Counted from the stretch's first letter, positions 23,560-35,879 are shown. The stretch is DNA of 64,000 nt from Pithys albifrons albifrons (GCF_047495875.1 NC_092475.1:10196501-10260500), one strand, 5' to 3'. Notes: generated by a model from the letters alone, not told the origin. Made by a program: numbers and translations.

Positions 23560-24300
23560 TTAAAGAATACCCCAGACTAACGCATCATTACACTCACAAA
23601 GTCATCTATCTTTTACTTCAGATTAATTCTTTTTTTTCCCTCTCTCTTCACCTCCTCCATAAATCCTGGTGCACTTAATTAATTTCAGTTCCAGTGTAAG
23701 GTCCATAATACAGAATTGTTCAAGCAAACACAAAATTAATTATTCTATTTACAGCCTTCTCATTGAAAGGAGCATTTCATCTTTCATAATTACATTTTGG
23801 AACGTCCAATTATGAATTCAGACTTCTGCTGCTTTGCATACCGTGATTGTATGCAAGTGTCTTCATGCCAATGAGAACCAAGATTTGGGTCTCACATTTC
23901 CTTCCAATTAGACTAAATTCAAGTACAGTTCCAGTATGAAAAACCTTTTCAAGAGGTGACAGAGGGAGAGGGTGGGAGATGGGGAGTGCCTAAAGAATCA
24001 GGTTAAAAAATGCCTCTGTGAATACATGTTATCATTTCTTCTCTTGCAAGAGAAATGTCCTTATAACACAGTACAAGGCTGCTGTAGCTGGTTCAGTAAC
24101 CCTACCAGCTGCTACAGGCTTAATTCTACAAGCAAAAGACTTCATCAAGTTCTTTTTGAGATAATGGAAAAATTCCTTGGCTCCTATGCCTTTAAAAAGG
24201 GCTTTTGAACTCATGCACAAGTTGATATACATTATACCCTTGATTTGTGTTAATTACATCAATTTTTAATGCCTTCGATCACAGTAGCTGAGTTGTAAGT
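23560..24300. promoter_or_regulatory. Candidate conserved noncoding block
   Basis: Repeat-free AT-rich sequence dense in ATTAATT, TAATTA and TTAATTAATTTC words at 23670-23760 and CATAATTACATTTTGG near 23784-23799. A second section at 24120-24280 contains TTAATTACATCAATTTTTAATG. An imperfect hairpin sits at 24076-24121. No coding frame is supported. Texture matches a developmental enhancer cluster, but conservation is untested. Confidence 0.4.
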
Positions 24301-24697
24301 GAAATCTGAAACTGCAAAGGTTTCCTGCTTGCTGCGAAGCTGGGGCAGATTCAAGTTTTCATGTGCTTTTGGAGGACTGTGGCATTGGCCCATGAAGCAG
24401 GGAAGGAAACCCCAGGCTCAACAGCTCTGGCTTGTGCCTGTTCACAAGCCCAGTTCCTCCTGGAACTAAGGACTGTGATGGGTGTTTGGTTCCCCTTAGA
24501 GCTGCAATGCCATGGGAAGTAGAGACAGAAGCTGATGGATGTTTTCTCCAGAGAGAGGGTTTTCCACCTGCAGGCACATCAGGGTTTGACTCAGATTTGG
24601 AGGCTGGGGGTTCTGTTTAATGCCCCAAATATTTTTATGGAAGAGTTTAACCCTGCTGAAGGATCCTGGGTGGGAGATAGCCACAAGGTAAGCCTTA

Positions 24698-24714
24698 TGT
24701 GTGTGTGTGTGTGT
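24698..24714. repeat. (TG)n microsatellite
   Basis: Seventeen bases of perfect TG alternation (about 8.5 units), a likely polymorphic short tandem repeat. Confidence 0.95.
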
Positions 24715-24789
24715 TGTGAGACTGTAGGAAAGTCTTGACTTTCGTTCTTACCTTTCAGCAGCAGGCAACTAAGAAGAGAGTGCTCAGGG

Positions 24790-24850
24790 ATGGGGTCCAA
24801 CCCCAGCTTTGCCACAGGTGCTCTGGGTGACCCTTAGAAGGTAGTTTGAG
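24790..24850 (-). mobile_element. Weak MIR/CORE-SINE-like relic
   Basis: On + the order CCAACCCCAGCTTTGCCAC, CTCTGGGTGACCCTTAG resembles the reversed tRNA-related and core part of MIR-type SINEs, which usually read as CTCTGCCAC followed by GTGTGACCTTGGG. Identity is poor, there is an internal gap, and no flanking duplication is visible. It may be coincidence. Confidence 0.22.
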
Positions 24851-25685
24851 GTCTGACACAGGTGCTGCAGGTAGGAGCTGTGAGCTGGGTGATGCCCTTT
24901 GAGCTTTCTGGACGGACAAGGGGAGCACAGCTGCCCATCGTCATCCCAGGATGAAATCTTCCTCTGACAGTCAAGTTGGCTGCCTGGAGACACAGCTACA
25001 GCTCTTCCTTCTCTTCAGCCTAGAGTTCCTGACCTCCTCCAAAAGCACTGAGAGGTGCCTTTGCACTCAGGAGGAGCAGGAGCTGTGAAGAGATCTGGTT
25101 GAAGAGCTCACTCAGGCAATCCAAAGCTTTTTATATTCTCTGCCTACTTGCGAAAAGGCCACAGCCAATATGACCTTTTAGGATATTTGATTTCAAAATT
25201 CCTGGCCAGTACAGGTTGAAATGAGCTGTTCTAAGAGCCACAGAGTAGCTCTAGAGTCTGCCTGTCAAGTCTGATCATGCCCTGAAAAGCTGAAATGTGC
25301 CCATCTCCTTTAGAAACAGAAATAAATTGCTTCAGCCTTATCTAGAGTTTTACAGTGACTGCTGTTCTAATAGGATGAAGCATGGTAATCAACTTTATAG
25401 AGCATATTTCCATGGCCCACCCGTTATGTCATGCCTTGTTTACACAATTGGAATTAGGGATTAAGAGGTACACATACTGGGCAGAGGGCCAAAAATACTT
25501 TTACAGCCCTGATTTACTGGCTAGCCCGTGCAGGACTTGGGAACTGCCTGTGCATCAGCGTGAGTGGGAATGTGACTGACTGTGGCATGCAGGGTTTAGC
25601 AAAGTCCAGCATTGCATCACAGTGTCCGAAAAAAACCCTGAGTGCTGGGCACGTGGGTACTGAGTGTCACCCCATGGGCCCTGGT

Positions 25686-25707
25686 GGGGTGGGATGGGAA
25701 GGATGGG
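25686..25707 (+). other. Potential G-quadruplex
   Basis: Four G-tracts (GGGG, GGG, GGG, GGG) with loops of 1, 2 and 6 bases, within the canonical G4 definition. There is no neighbouring promoter or gene that would suggest a role. Confidence 0.6.
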
Positions 25708-26003
25708 ACACCTGCTGCTACTCCACTGGCATCTGTTCCTCTCCAAACATATCTGCATGTGCTGATCAGATACCTGGGAGTTAAAGACCCCAGGCACAGT
25801 GCCTGGGGAGATGGTGGGAAACACGCTAATAGTAACAATTTAATCTGCCATGATGTCTGGGGAAGGGGAGCTGACAGAGGGGCTGAGGGACCTGTGCTGA
25901 GCCCTGGTTTGGTACTGGCACCAACAGAAATATAACACATGTAAAGAGACTCAGACTTGAGAGCAAAGTAGATTCTTTTAAAGAATTATTCTTTTTATTA
26001 TCC

Positions 26004-26153
26004 TAGAATCAGAGACTCACAGAATAATTTGGGTTGGAAAGGACCTTAAAGATCACCCAGTTCCAACTCCCCTGACATGGGCAGGGACACCTTGTACTAG
26101 ACCAGGTTGTTCAATTCCTCATCTCACCTGGCCTTCTGCACTTCCAGGGATGA
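26004..26153 (-). mobile_element. CR1 LINE, 3' fragment (type B)
   Basis: The reverse complement of about 150 bases of CR1 3' end: CACAGAATAATTTGGGTTGG, AAGGACCTTAAAGATCACCC, ACATGGGCAGGGACACCTTG, CTAGACCAGGTTGTTCAA, then a decayed CTGGCCTTCTGCACTTCCAG. An extra TAGAATCAGAGAC precedes the terminus, consistent with more than one copy of the CR1 terminal repeat. It is 5' truncated and non-coding. Confidence 0.93.
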
Positions 26154-28789
26154 TGCAAGGAATGTCACCCTTATTAGTGAGCATAATGTTCCTTGCCTAA
26201 CAAGTGTACAGCTATAGACACAGAAAAAGTCCTTAACCTTAAATATAATTAATGTGTCATTTATAGCGGGAGAGCAGGAGTGGTTGACCCTGCTCTTTGC
26301 CCACTTGCAGCACTCTCATTGGAGGGGATCCATCCGTGCCTTGCTGAGTATGACCCAGGGCTGATGTTCTTTACACTTACATGTGCAAACCCAGGGTAAT
26401 TCTGGGGTTATAGGGTGTGGAATGAGAGGAGAAGCAAACTGAAACCTCTGAGGCCAGGTGTATCCATGAGAAAAAGCATTTCAGATTCAGAGAAAATGGG
26501 ACAAGGAGAGGCAGTGAGATGGATGTTGACACTTCCACACTGCCCACCCTGCAGAAAGATGGAGAGGGAGTAGGAGGACATGCTGTCCCAACGCAGAAAC
26601 AGACTGCCACAGCCACTTTCTCTGGGCACTGATGGTGGGACAGGCACTCATTTGCCCTGCAAGGACACACTATGCATGAAGCCCACATTTCTGGCAGCCA
26701 AAACCCATGAGTGAACCTCACCCAGAGCTCAACCACATCTTCTCTCAAGCTGGAAACAGCAAACATATTTTTTTCCCCCTCTGTTGATGCTGCTAAGTTG
26801 TTGGCCCTGTACAAGTGTAATGTTTGCTGGGGGGAGCCAGTTTGTGCAGTTTTTACCTCATTCAGTGTGTCATCTCTTGCGGGAGCAACTTCATGGCTTG
26901 CATGAAAAGACATAAATAATCTGTTTTAAAAACTATTGGAAGAACAGTGGATTTATGGGTCTCATTGCCCAAGGGAGTTATAATCAACCTCTGGTCCAGT
27001 CCCTGGCTTTCTCTGCGCAGTTCCTGACTCAGAGCCCACATCTTGCAGTTGAGTGGTTTATTTTACTTTTTAAAACACATCCAATTTTGACAACACTACA
27101 TTATTCAATAACAAAATATTTTCTTTACTGTCCTTAGGTGGCAGGAATTAATTGCTCCCTTTTGTGAGCTGTGAGTGGGTTTGTGCTGTTCCACCTGGCA
27201 TCTCTGCTTTTGTTTGTTAATTAGGTATTAATTGCGGAGGCTGATGGGGATTTGTAGGTGAAAAGAGTATGTGTTTATTGGTCCTGCGTGGACAGGGCTG
27301 AAATGAATGGAGTTTGGTAACAACAGACCTCATAACATCACTAATATATATTTTCCAAGAGGCGTTATGGTCTGATGTTCAGTGAGGCACAGAGAGGTGA
27401 GGGAAAGTTTTTGGTTATTGATTCTCTGAATATTGCAGCTCAGATCGTGCGTTGCTGGTTAATGAAATACAGTGGTAAGGAAAGGAGAGAGGCACAGGGC
27501 TGGTTTTTGAAATATCAAAGTTGTTATAATATAAAAGGAAATTGTGGAAAGTGGATTAACAATCAACCAGCTCCTCATTTTACTAGTTTAATCACAAAGC
27601 TAGGAAAAGACATATAAAAATGATCCTTGTAGAAGCTGACATTGTTATGGGCTGCTGAGAACTATTGGAGAGTTGAGATGGGTAGTCAGAGAGTTTTAAA
27701 CCTTTTGAAATAAAAATTACAGAATAAAGTTTTCCATAGGGAAAGGAGAATAAGAAAACAGGAACTCTGAGGAAACAATACTGAGGAGGACAAGACACTT
27801 TAGGTATATAAAGGATTGTTTTAAAGTGCTTTCCCAAAAACTTTTAGGAAATTGAAATATCAAGGTATAATTATTTCAATCCCTTCTGATTGAAGCTTAT
27901 ATTAAAAACTTAAAAAGAGAAAGCTACAGTTTGGTAGATGGATATAACTGAGGTAATTGCTTGACCTACAGGCTACAAGGCAAAGGCTGTTACTGAGAAA
28001 CCCCTTAGGGGAACTAGAAAAGTAAAAATACCCTTGTTCCAGCAGCAAGGCTACAAGGTGTCAGCTATGGCAGGAAGGGATAGTGTGGGGCTACAAATCC
28101 TTCATCTGCCTTTCTCCTTGAGAGGTGGATTTGCCAAGATTATCTGCTGTGGCCATTTTGGAAAAGCCTAAAAATTCAATTTCCAGGATGATGAAGAGTG
28201 TACAAAAGAATGCAGAAAATGAGGTGGGGAAGAGATTTTCAATGGAGAGCTGTACAATTTCCTGTTTAATACAGTATTTTAAAGCCTTGTTCTTTTGTTG
28301 CCCTGCCAGTGATGTCTCAGAATCCAAAATACTTGCATGGATTTTAAAAATGATTTTAAGTCAGCTAAATAAATGCATAATCATATACAGGGGATGTTCC
28401 AATGTTTGTGTGAGCAATGGCATATCCCCTGGAACATGCCAGTGGATCAGTGACTGATAGTTTTAAAAATGTAGATTTTTTTTAAGATGAAACCAAGTTT
28501 TTCCTTCTAGGGCAGTACATTCAAATCAATGGTGTTGCAATGTCAATAGTGGGTCTAGGAGACTCTGCCCCCTTATCTCAGGTAATCCCATGTGAGACAG
28601 CACCAAGGAGTGGTTTAACCATCTGAGGATGTACAGAGTGCCCAGAGAGGTGTATTAACCAAGGTGATGGTGGTGAGGCCTTCCAGATGAGGCTGGATGC
28701 CAGCAAGGAAGCATTCACACGGCTATTTTCAAGGTCCTTCATGCTGCCTTGTCTTTAACCCCTAACAAAGGGTTATGGCACTGCCCAAT
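26154..28789. other. Noncoding block, no gene seen
   Basis: The longest frame without simple repeats in the window (178 codons, minus, 26377-26913) lies here. It shows no domain, no helpful composition, and overlaps other frames. A small TTAATTAGGTATTAATTG island is at 27218-27235. A MIR-like word is near 27385-27405. No transposon is confidently recognised. Confidence 0.6.
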
Positions 28790-29075
28790 GGGTTCTCATT
28801 TGTGAGCTTGGCTTTCATAGAGTTTAATTATCTGCAGATAATGGTTGTACCTGGGCTGGGAAGGGGCTGCCTTGGACTGTGACGTTTCTCTTGGGCTGCA
28901 TCCACTGATTATGAATATTATTTTCAGCAGCTTTATTGCATCAGTGATAAACATTCTTCTTATAAACAAGAAGAAACTTTGAACCTTTTAAACACTCACT
29001 GAACTGTGGAGAACTTGTTAAGCTGTATAACGTTCAAGGGCAAAGTGCAAAGTACTGCTACCCTTGCATTACTCA
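28790..29075. promoter_or_regulatory. Candidate conserved noncoding element with GATA palindrome
   Basis: Repeat-free sequence centred on the perfect 16-base palindrome ATTATCTGCAGATAAT at 28827-28842, which contains two inverted GATA words (AGATAA) around a CTGCAG core. Further right are GATTATGAATATTATTTTC, TTTATTGCATC and AAACACTC words. No coding frame is supported. GATA-factor binding is a motif-level inference. Confidence 0.4.
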
Positions 29076-29969
29076 GAGGTCCACACAAGTGGCCTCAGCA
29101 ACGTTCCGGATTTAACAGTGAGCAGTGTGGGTTGTCCTGAAGGAAGGGACACCTTCTTCTTTGGTTACAGTAGGAATTTTTTCCTGTAATCCCCAAGAGA
29201 AGAGCAACTCTGGGTTTTCGACAGATGTTTCTTGCTTATTGTGTGTGATACTGCTTCACTTCCTGACTCACTTCTGCACTCTTCTTTCCTCCAAGGCTGA
29301 AAGTTTTTCCCAGCATGATGCCCATCCAATCCTTGCTCTTCTGGATGGAGGTTTTGAGTTCTATAAGAGCTCTAAGAACATTTCCCCCCTTACTTTCTCA
29401 TTCTGATCTAGTCTTTTTGTGGGGACAGGGAACCTCTCTAGAAGAACGTGAAAAAGAAAGCTGTGGTTTCTCCCATTGTACATTTTTCTCCCATCTTTCC
29501 CAGAGGACCTGAGTTTTCTCCATGGCAGCAAGAAGTGCCAAGGGTAGTGAGCAAGATTTGGAGTGCAGCAACATATACTCATCGTTCCTGGGGCAGATGC
29601 ATTTCAGGGAGCAGACTGACAAAGTTTGGCCTGATTTAGGTGGTCAAGAGGGATCTGACTTAGGTTTGAAAGGCAGCTAACAGGGACACATTTCCCAGCA
29701 TCAGGTTATGCAAGACTCTGAGATGGAGGTGGGAGGGGGCAGTCTGATTGCGAGTCATTTTGCATCTGCATGAAAATGGAGTTCAAAACATTCCCTCTAG
29801 AGTGGTATCCAATACCAAAATTGGATTTGGGAACTCAGAGTACATGAATATTTGTGCTGTCAATAAGAGTTATCTGTATACAGAACCCTCTCCTTGTCTG
29901 CTTTCTCTACCATGCTTCCTTCTTAATTCATTTTCAGTCTTTAATGTACTGTTGTGTAGCATCCTCTCC
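29076..29969. other. Noncoding block, no gene seen
   Basis: Mixed composition with frames of 60-93 codons on both strands at 29125-29640. No domain, splice architecture or repeat is recognised. Confidence 0.6.
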
Positions 29970-30260
29970 CATTAGGCCCTGTAATGTGCTCCGATTGCCT
30001 TCAGCTTGACTGCACTTAATAGCCAGCGTAAATAGAACTTAGTGTAGCATGCACTAACATCTCTATCCATTGTCCAGAGATTAAATACATGCCACAAATG
30101 GTTTACGCATCATCAGCCTCGAGCCCTCGTTTCATAGCTCCCAACCAAAAGAGGATATTAAATTAATTTGCAGGTTGCTTTAGCAAAGCCTAACAAAAAG
30201 AAGGTGGAAAAAAAAAATCCTGACGGTCACTCTGCATGTAATATCCATCAATCAAAAAAG
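29970..30260. promoter_or_regulatory. Candidate conserved noncoding element
   Basis: A repeat-free stretch with dispersed CpGs unusual for this AT-rich region (GGTTTACGCATCATC, CCTCGAGCCCTCG) and a TTAAATTAATTTGC core near 30157-30170. There is no open frame through it. The retained CpGs in AT-rich surroundings hint at constraint, but this needs an alignment. Confidence 0.35.
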
Positions 30261-32020
30261 AGGGGTGGAAAATGATAATAGCAGGTCACTATAAGAGGAC
30301 AGGTGCACACATATTTAGCTCTATCTCTAGTTCAGGTCAAAGCTTAATGGTGTTAACTGGGGAGGAATGCAGGCTATGTGAGCAGCGTGTATGTGTGAGG
30401 AAGAGACAAAAGGGCAGCACTGTCAGGACAACGCTGTCTCTTCCAGGTCCTCATGCTTAACTCTTTACTCTGCTAGTGCAACAGCTGCTGAGTAACACTG
30501 AGCTGGTGAGAGAGGAAGGAAAGGAGCAAAGCAGAGATCTCCACCTCTTGTCCTGCAGCAGCTTGGACCATTCAATCCTGAAATGAAGCAGGATCAGTCT
30601 AGGGCAGTACCCAATGAAATTGCACAGTGCCAGGATTCAGATTGGCAGCACACTGGTTATCACAAGCATGAATTCTGTCAAGCAGTAAGTGCAAATGCTC
30701 CTCATTGAAAGGCAAAAGGGAAACCTATGTTCAGCAGGGGACATGGGCTGAGAGAGATGAACAATGATCTTCTTGAGGGCCATGACTGAGATAACTTTTT
30801 ATGAAAGGAAGGTGCTACATGAATGTGACACTTGTGTGACAGCCCTACTTGCCAGTCTATATTTTTAGCTTTGTGAGTGGGACAGATACAGAAAATGAAA
30901 AAGCTGCAGTTATGGGTTCTACACAACAACTGGAAGGACACTCTTGGGTGTCTTAGACTACCTTGGTTTGGTTTGTATGACATGAAATGTCACACAGGCA
31001 TGCAAGTATTTTCTCTCGGTTTAAGTTTAATGGCAATCCACAATAGGTGAAGAAAAACATCAATGATTATTACAGTTTTAGATGCCAGCATCAGGATTTA
31101 CAAGGTCTTTTTGATGAATAATAAATCACTGCATCACTTCTAGAGTGTTGTGGCTTGGTGCCACATGTCCTTGCTTTCTGGGGAAGTGTGTTTTCAGGTG
31201 CTGCATTCTGTAGTTTTCGTGAGGAAATGACCCAAATCCTCCCCCAAGCCCACAGTAATACACTTTGATTGACATGTATTATTTTTCTGAGGCTCACAGT
31301 ATCATCCGTGCACTGAGAAATGATATTCTGGGAACTAGAATAATTAAGCAAGGAAATATCCTTTACCACAAGAATTTAAATGCCCAAGGACTGCTGTCAT
31401 AGAAATGATGAACTTACAGTCTGTCAGCTGATATTTTAAATGCTGTTATTCCATGCCAAGTTTCCCAGGCTGGAGCCACGAAAGTGAAGAAGGCAAAGCA
31501 AGGATTTGGTCACACGGCAAGTTAGCAAGGGTTCAGCAGAAATTGTAAGAAACAAATTCAGTAGGTAAGATAAAAAAGGGTCAACTTCAGGCTGTATCTA
31601 AGAGCAGAAGATTTGTTTGAGTACACTTGTTGGGGAAAACACCCTAAACAACTCCTCCCCCCAAAAAAACCCAAACCAAACCTGACCAAAACAAAAAGGG
31701 TATTAATTTGGGGAGCAGGAGGATCTCTTCTGGTAGGTGTTTGTTCCTGATGGAATGACGCACACAAACACAGAGGTGCCTTATCCCCAAAGTCTTTGTG
31801 AACTCTGGTTGTCCTATGGTCAAAACTTTCTTTCAGATGCGATGGGCTGTGTTCTCTCATACTCCCCTCCTTTCCCCATTTTTACCCCCTTCCTGCTAGT
31901 GAATAGCAGATGCTGCTTATCTTGAGGCTGAGTGTATGGGGAAAGATAGAGATTTCATGCTGACCTGCTACGGAACAACTTCAACCAGCTTCTGCTCCGA
32001 ATTTTGCAACAAGCAGATTG
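30261..32020. other. Noncoding block, no gene seen
   Basis: Mixed composition. A C/A-rich strip is at 31648-31690, and a MIR-like word (GGTCACACGGCAAGTTAG) near 31509-31526. Frames of about 90-100 codons on minus at 30702-30983, 31091-31369 and 31558-31860 have no family resemblance. Confidence 0.6.
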
Positions 32021-32420
32021 TCAATCCACGTGTTCTTGCAGCCGCCGTGGGGGAGTGAGGGCCAGCGAGGGGAGAGGGAGGCAAGAGGGAAGCGGCTGAT
32101 GGGGCCGGGCTGTGCCGTGCGCTCCAGAACAATAGATGATCATTCTTAATTATGGCAGCCTCAATGAGCATTGCTTTGCTGGCCCCTTTCCTCGTGGTGT
32201 CTGATCAATACAGCCTTAATTGCTGAAGAAAGGGAGTATCGTACACAATCACAGCACAATGGTTTAATCACTTGGACGCTTAAAGTTAATTTCAGGCAGT
32301 TCATTTCTCATTGACGCTCTCCCTCCGTCAGAGATGGCTTGTCTCCTTGCACACACAGGTGCACGTGTGCTCGCAGCTAAAGGTGGATTATTAAAAGCTT
32401 TTAGTAAGATTATTTGAGCG
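32020..32420. promoter_or_regulatory. Candidate conserved noncoding element beside GC-rich patch
   Basis: A CpG-containing G-rich patch (32030-32125) abuts a repeat-free AT-rich segment (32130-32400). CACGTG E-boxes bracket the block at 32027-32032 and 32362-32367. The AT-rich part contains TTAATTGCTGAAGAAA (32216-32231), which recurs exactly at 48961-48976, and a GTTAATTTC core. The GC-rich patch can form a G-quadruplex at 32049-32078. The pairing of a GC island with an AT-rich block suggests a regulatory site; function is inferred. Confidence 0.4.
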
Positions 32421-33348
32421 AATTGAAAATGTGGGAAATGTTATTCTCATGCATAAACTTAGATGGGCCTTTTTTTTTTTCTTCTGAAGGGGTGTATGCT
32501 GAAAGCATTTATTGAAATGTTTCTTGAGGGAAGAAATAGAAAGGTGTTCTTTTTTGGGCCATCTTCTCTTCTGCCTTAATGCTGACCTGTCCAATCACTC
32601 TGTGGATCCTTAGGGTTAGTGACCAGGTGGTGCAGCAGGATTGAAATCTCATGAGCAGCTGGAGTGGGAATTCACCTGTCCTTTCCATAGCACCAAATCC
32701 TCTCCAGCCCTTGGGGCTCTTCAGGCTTGTGGGCTGTGGCTCTGTAGGATCCTTTTTGTGGCTGGCAGAGTGTAGCCACTCGAAAATGTGGTGTTGGGAT
32801 CCAAAGTGATCCTTGGCTAAAAATAAAGGCACATCTGGCCCACCATCTGCAGTATTTCTGCCTTTTCAGATGTCTAGATTCTGCTTGGATCACACTTTAC
32901 AGATGAGGGTCTGTTGCAGCAACTTAGTCCGGTTTTGAATATTGTCCAGCAGGTCCAACTGGAAGACTCAGTGCTGGAAGCTGAGAAATGTTGGCTGTAA
33001 GAGGGAAACTTGGGTGTGCCTTCCTTCTCCATAAAGCTGAGCATCCCCAGAGCAAAAGTACAGGCTTTTCCGAAGCCTCTCAGGGTGCTGAGTGCAGTTT
33101 CTGAGAACAACATTGAGCCTCCTGGATCTATCCTTCTTATTTTCTTCTCTTTCCTAACCAGAAATTGAGGCATCAAAACTGACTGCTGTTTTTGTAAAAT
33201 CTTTGAATGCTGCTGACTTGTAGCTGGCTGAGAAAACCTAGATCATGAAAATATGGATAGAAATAAGTTCTGACACAGGTATCTGGTCCAAATGAGCCCT
33301 CAGCCATCACTTTGCTTCCTGAGTGAGCTCAGGTATCTTTTATCTTGG

Positions 33349-33387
33349 GTTGCAGTGAATCTGTTGCAGTGAATCTGTTGCAGTGAG
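33349..33387 (+). repeat. 14-bp tandem repeat, about 2.8 copies
   Basis: The unit GTTGCAGTGAATCT is repeated twice perfectly (33349-33362, 33363-33376), followed by a partial third copy. A recent small tandem duplication is the simplest explanation. Confidence 0.92.
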
Positions 33388-35879
33388 GGTTTGCCCCTTG
33401 CTCAGTGCCAGTACTGCATTTATATGAACTTGGTGGTTCTCACCCCTACCTGGGTACTGAGCGCTGGGAATCTGATCTCACGGGACCCAGGACACCAGGA
33501 AACATCGAGAAAATGCACCTACTCTGCTGGTAGGATAAGGCAGGATGGGAGCCAGTGCCATACAACTGAAAGGGCTGATGAAAGATGAACAGACCTTTTC
33601 AGAACTGCAAGAAAGTCATCCATGGGGCAACAAAAATATTGTATGAAGCATATCCCTGATGATGGAATAGGCAGCACAGTTGCTTGAAAATTTATCTCAC
33701 AGACATTTTAGTAACCTCTAACTTTGTTCTGTATTGAACCATTGCCTACTAGGACAAAGACTGGAGGCAGAAGCTTCTACTGAATGTTAGATGGTCAGAT
33801 AAGGATGAAGTTCACAGGGTACAATGAAATTTCTTTTCTCCTAGAAAAATAATTTCTAGGATAAAAATGCTATCCTCTGTTTTTGTTATTATTTTCTGGC
33901 TACTGCATATCAGTTGGAGCTCTCTCTATGTCCTGCAGATCATTTTCCATGAAGAATAGCAGGCAATGTTAGAAATTTGATAGTGGCTTTCTCCTTTGAT
34001 GAGTTTCTGCCCAAAATCAGAGGCACAAGGTGAGGAATTCAGCATGAAGGATACAGACCAAGAGAAAGGACCTGACAGAAGCACCCTCACTCCCTTTGTT
34101 GCAATGCTTTAGGCTAACCATTATTCACAGCCCTTTCCTCATATTGCATCTTTCATGATTTGCTTAAGCGATTTTAAATTGCTTTTGTGATTTCATTTAG
34201 CAGAGACCACAATAAAAGTGACCCTCGAGTCTATGCAATGAAACAGCCTGCACAAAGGGACTGAGGGTCTCAGCCGTGTGTGGGGTGATGGGTTTCTGTG
34301 CTGCACGTGGAATGTTTGCCTGGGACAAAGGGATGATAAAGGGCTCTCGATGAAATGGTGCAAGTGAGGAACATTGCTAGCAGTGGCTGCTGAGAGTAGC
34401 TGGTGTAAAATCTGTGCTAGCCAGCTCTTTGCCTGCACAAATACAGGGAAGAACTTTGCCCAGACAGTCCATGGCATTCTCATCAACAAGAATTTTATTA
34501 AAAATAAAGTGTGTTTTGGTTTTTTTGTTGTTCCCCTCCCTGCTGTTTTTTTTTTTCAAGAGGGAGGCAGCAGGCAAATCACACTGGAGCACCAACTGCA
34601 TTCACTGAAGGTTTGTTTCAGCACAGCTCTTCAACAGAAGAGTTAATTTAGGCAAATGTCCAAGGCTGTGAGCTTAGGACCTGGAAGAGAGCTGGATCTC
34701 ACTTTCTAAGTGCTGCCCAAAGTGTAGCTCCTGTCCTTCATCCTGCTCTGAGGTGTTTCGGAGCAGTGCTGGGATCAGGTGTTTGATGTAACAAGTCAGT
34801 AGAAATCTTTGGGCATGAAAGGGGAGGAGGAAAGAGGTTGCATTGCTGCAAACAAAGCTTCCATATTGTCCCTGCCAAATCTTCTCAGGGAAAGAAACTG
34901 TCTTTGGGACTCATTTTTCAGGCTCTTTTTTTATCCAGTGCTCAGCTACTTGGGAACAGGGTTCCAGCACCCTTACCCCAACCCCCTGCCTGTGCCTTCC
35001 CAAACCCATTAGCCTACTACAGTGATGCCTCTTAATAACACTGTGATGTTTTTGACTGCCCAGAAATACAGCTGAGCCTCTCCAGAGCTGAATAAGGCAT
35101 AAATGAAACAAGCCTCAGCAAAGTTAGTGCATTTTTACACAGCTGCTTTGCAGGGCTGCTGTCAGCTGTGCCAGGGAACAAATCAGCTCTTGGTAGCTCT
35201 GCAAGGAAGGAATCCCAAATCTGACTTCTTCTTCCCAGAGGCTCCAAACCAGCCCCTTGGGACTGGCTTCCACTATCTAAGACAAAAAGTTAAACAGAAT
35301 GTGCAGCGGAAATCATAAAAAAGCAACCTATTTTCATGCTATTTGGCTGCTCTTTACTGTTGATGACAAGTGGTCTGGTGATGTGAGACAGCTCCCAAGG
35401 GGACGAAGGGCAGGATTTGAAGCACTTTATTGGTGACACCTCATTTAAGGTATTACTCCCACTTCCCTCTATTTCACAGAGAAGATGTGTCTGGAAGCCC
35501 TGGGGAAGAGGCTGCCAGCAGCCTTCCCTGCTTGGTCCCCTGTGGAAAACCCCATAACCAGGAAAAGGCAGGAAAAATTTTGTTCCAGCCATGTAGCACC
35601 TTTTGGCTGTGTTTTAGCAGGAGACAGTGATTGTGCTGTCTCGCTGCAGTCTGGTTTGTCTCTGCCCTGAGCTTCCCTGGGGGGTTCAGTGTATATTTGC
35701 AAAAAGAACAGCCCCCTTCCTCTCTGCTCCCCAAGAGAAAACACTAAAAAAACCCCAGCAACCCCAGAGCAAACTTTTCTAGGGGAAGGAAAGAGAAAGC
35801 AATGGGAAGCTGAGGCAGTGGGAGAAATCTGATTTTGAGATTTTTGTTGCTGTGGTGGCACAATTTCCTCTGATGCAGC

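Larger units (their letters stand above)
24301..26003. other. Noncoding block with simple repeats and G-rich patch
   Basis: Contains a short GT microsatellite, a weak MIR-like stretch at 24790-24850 and a G-quadruplex run at 25686-25707. Overlapping frames at 25555-25940 on both strands coincide with the G-rich patch and look like chance. No exon is recognised. Confidence 0.6.

Noticed and set aside
26377..26913. 178-codon minus-strand open frame, the longest not caused by a simple repeat
   Set aside because: No recognisable domain, no splice or promoter context, and overlapping frames on both strands. This length is expected by chance in 64 kb.
28600..28720. CR1-like wording (GTGCCCAGAGAGGT, GGTGGTGAGGCC)
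   Set aside because: The words are out of register with the CR1 order, and no terminus or second anchor is found.
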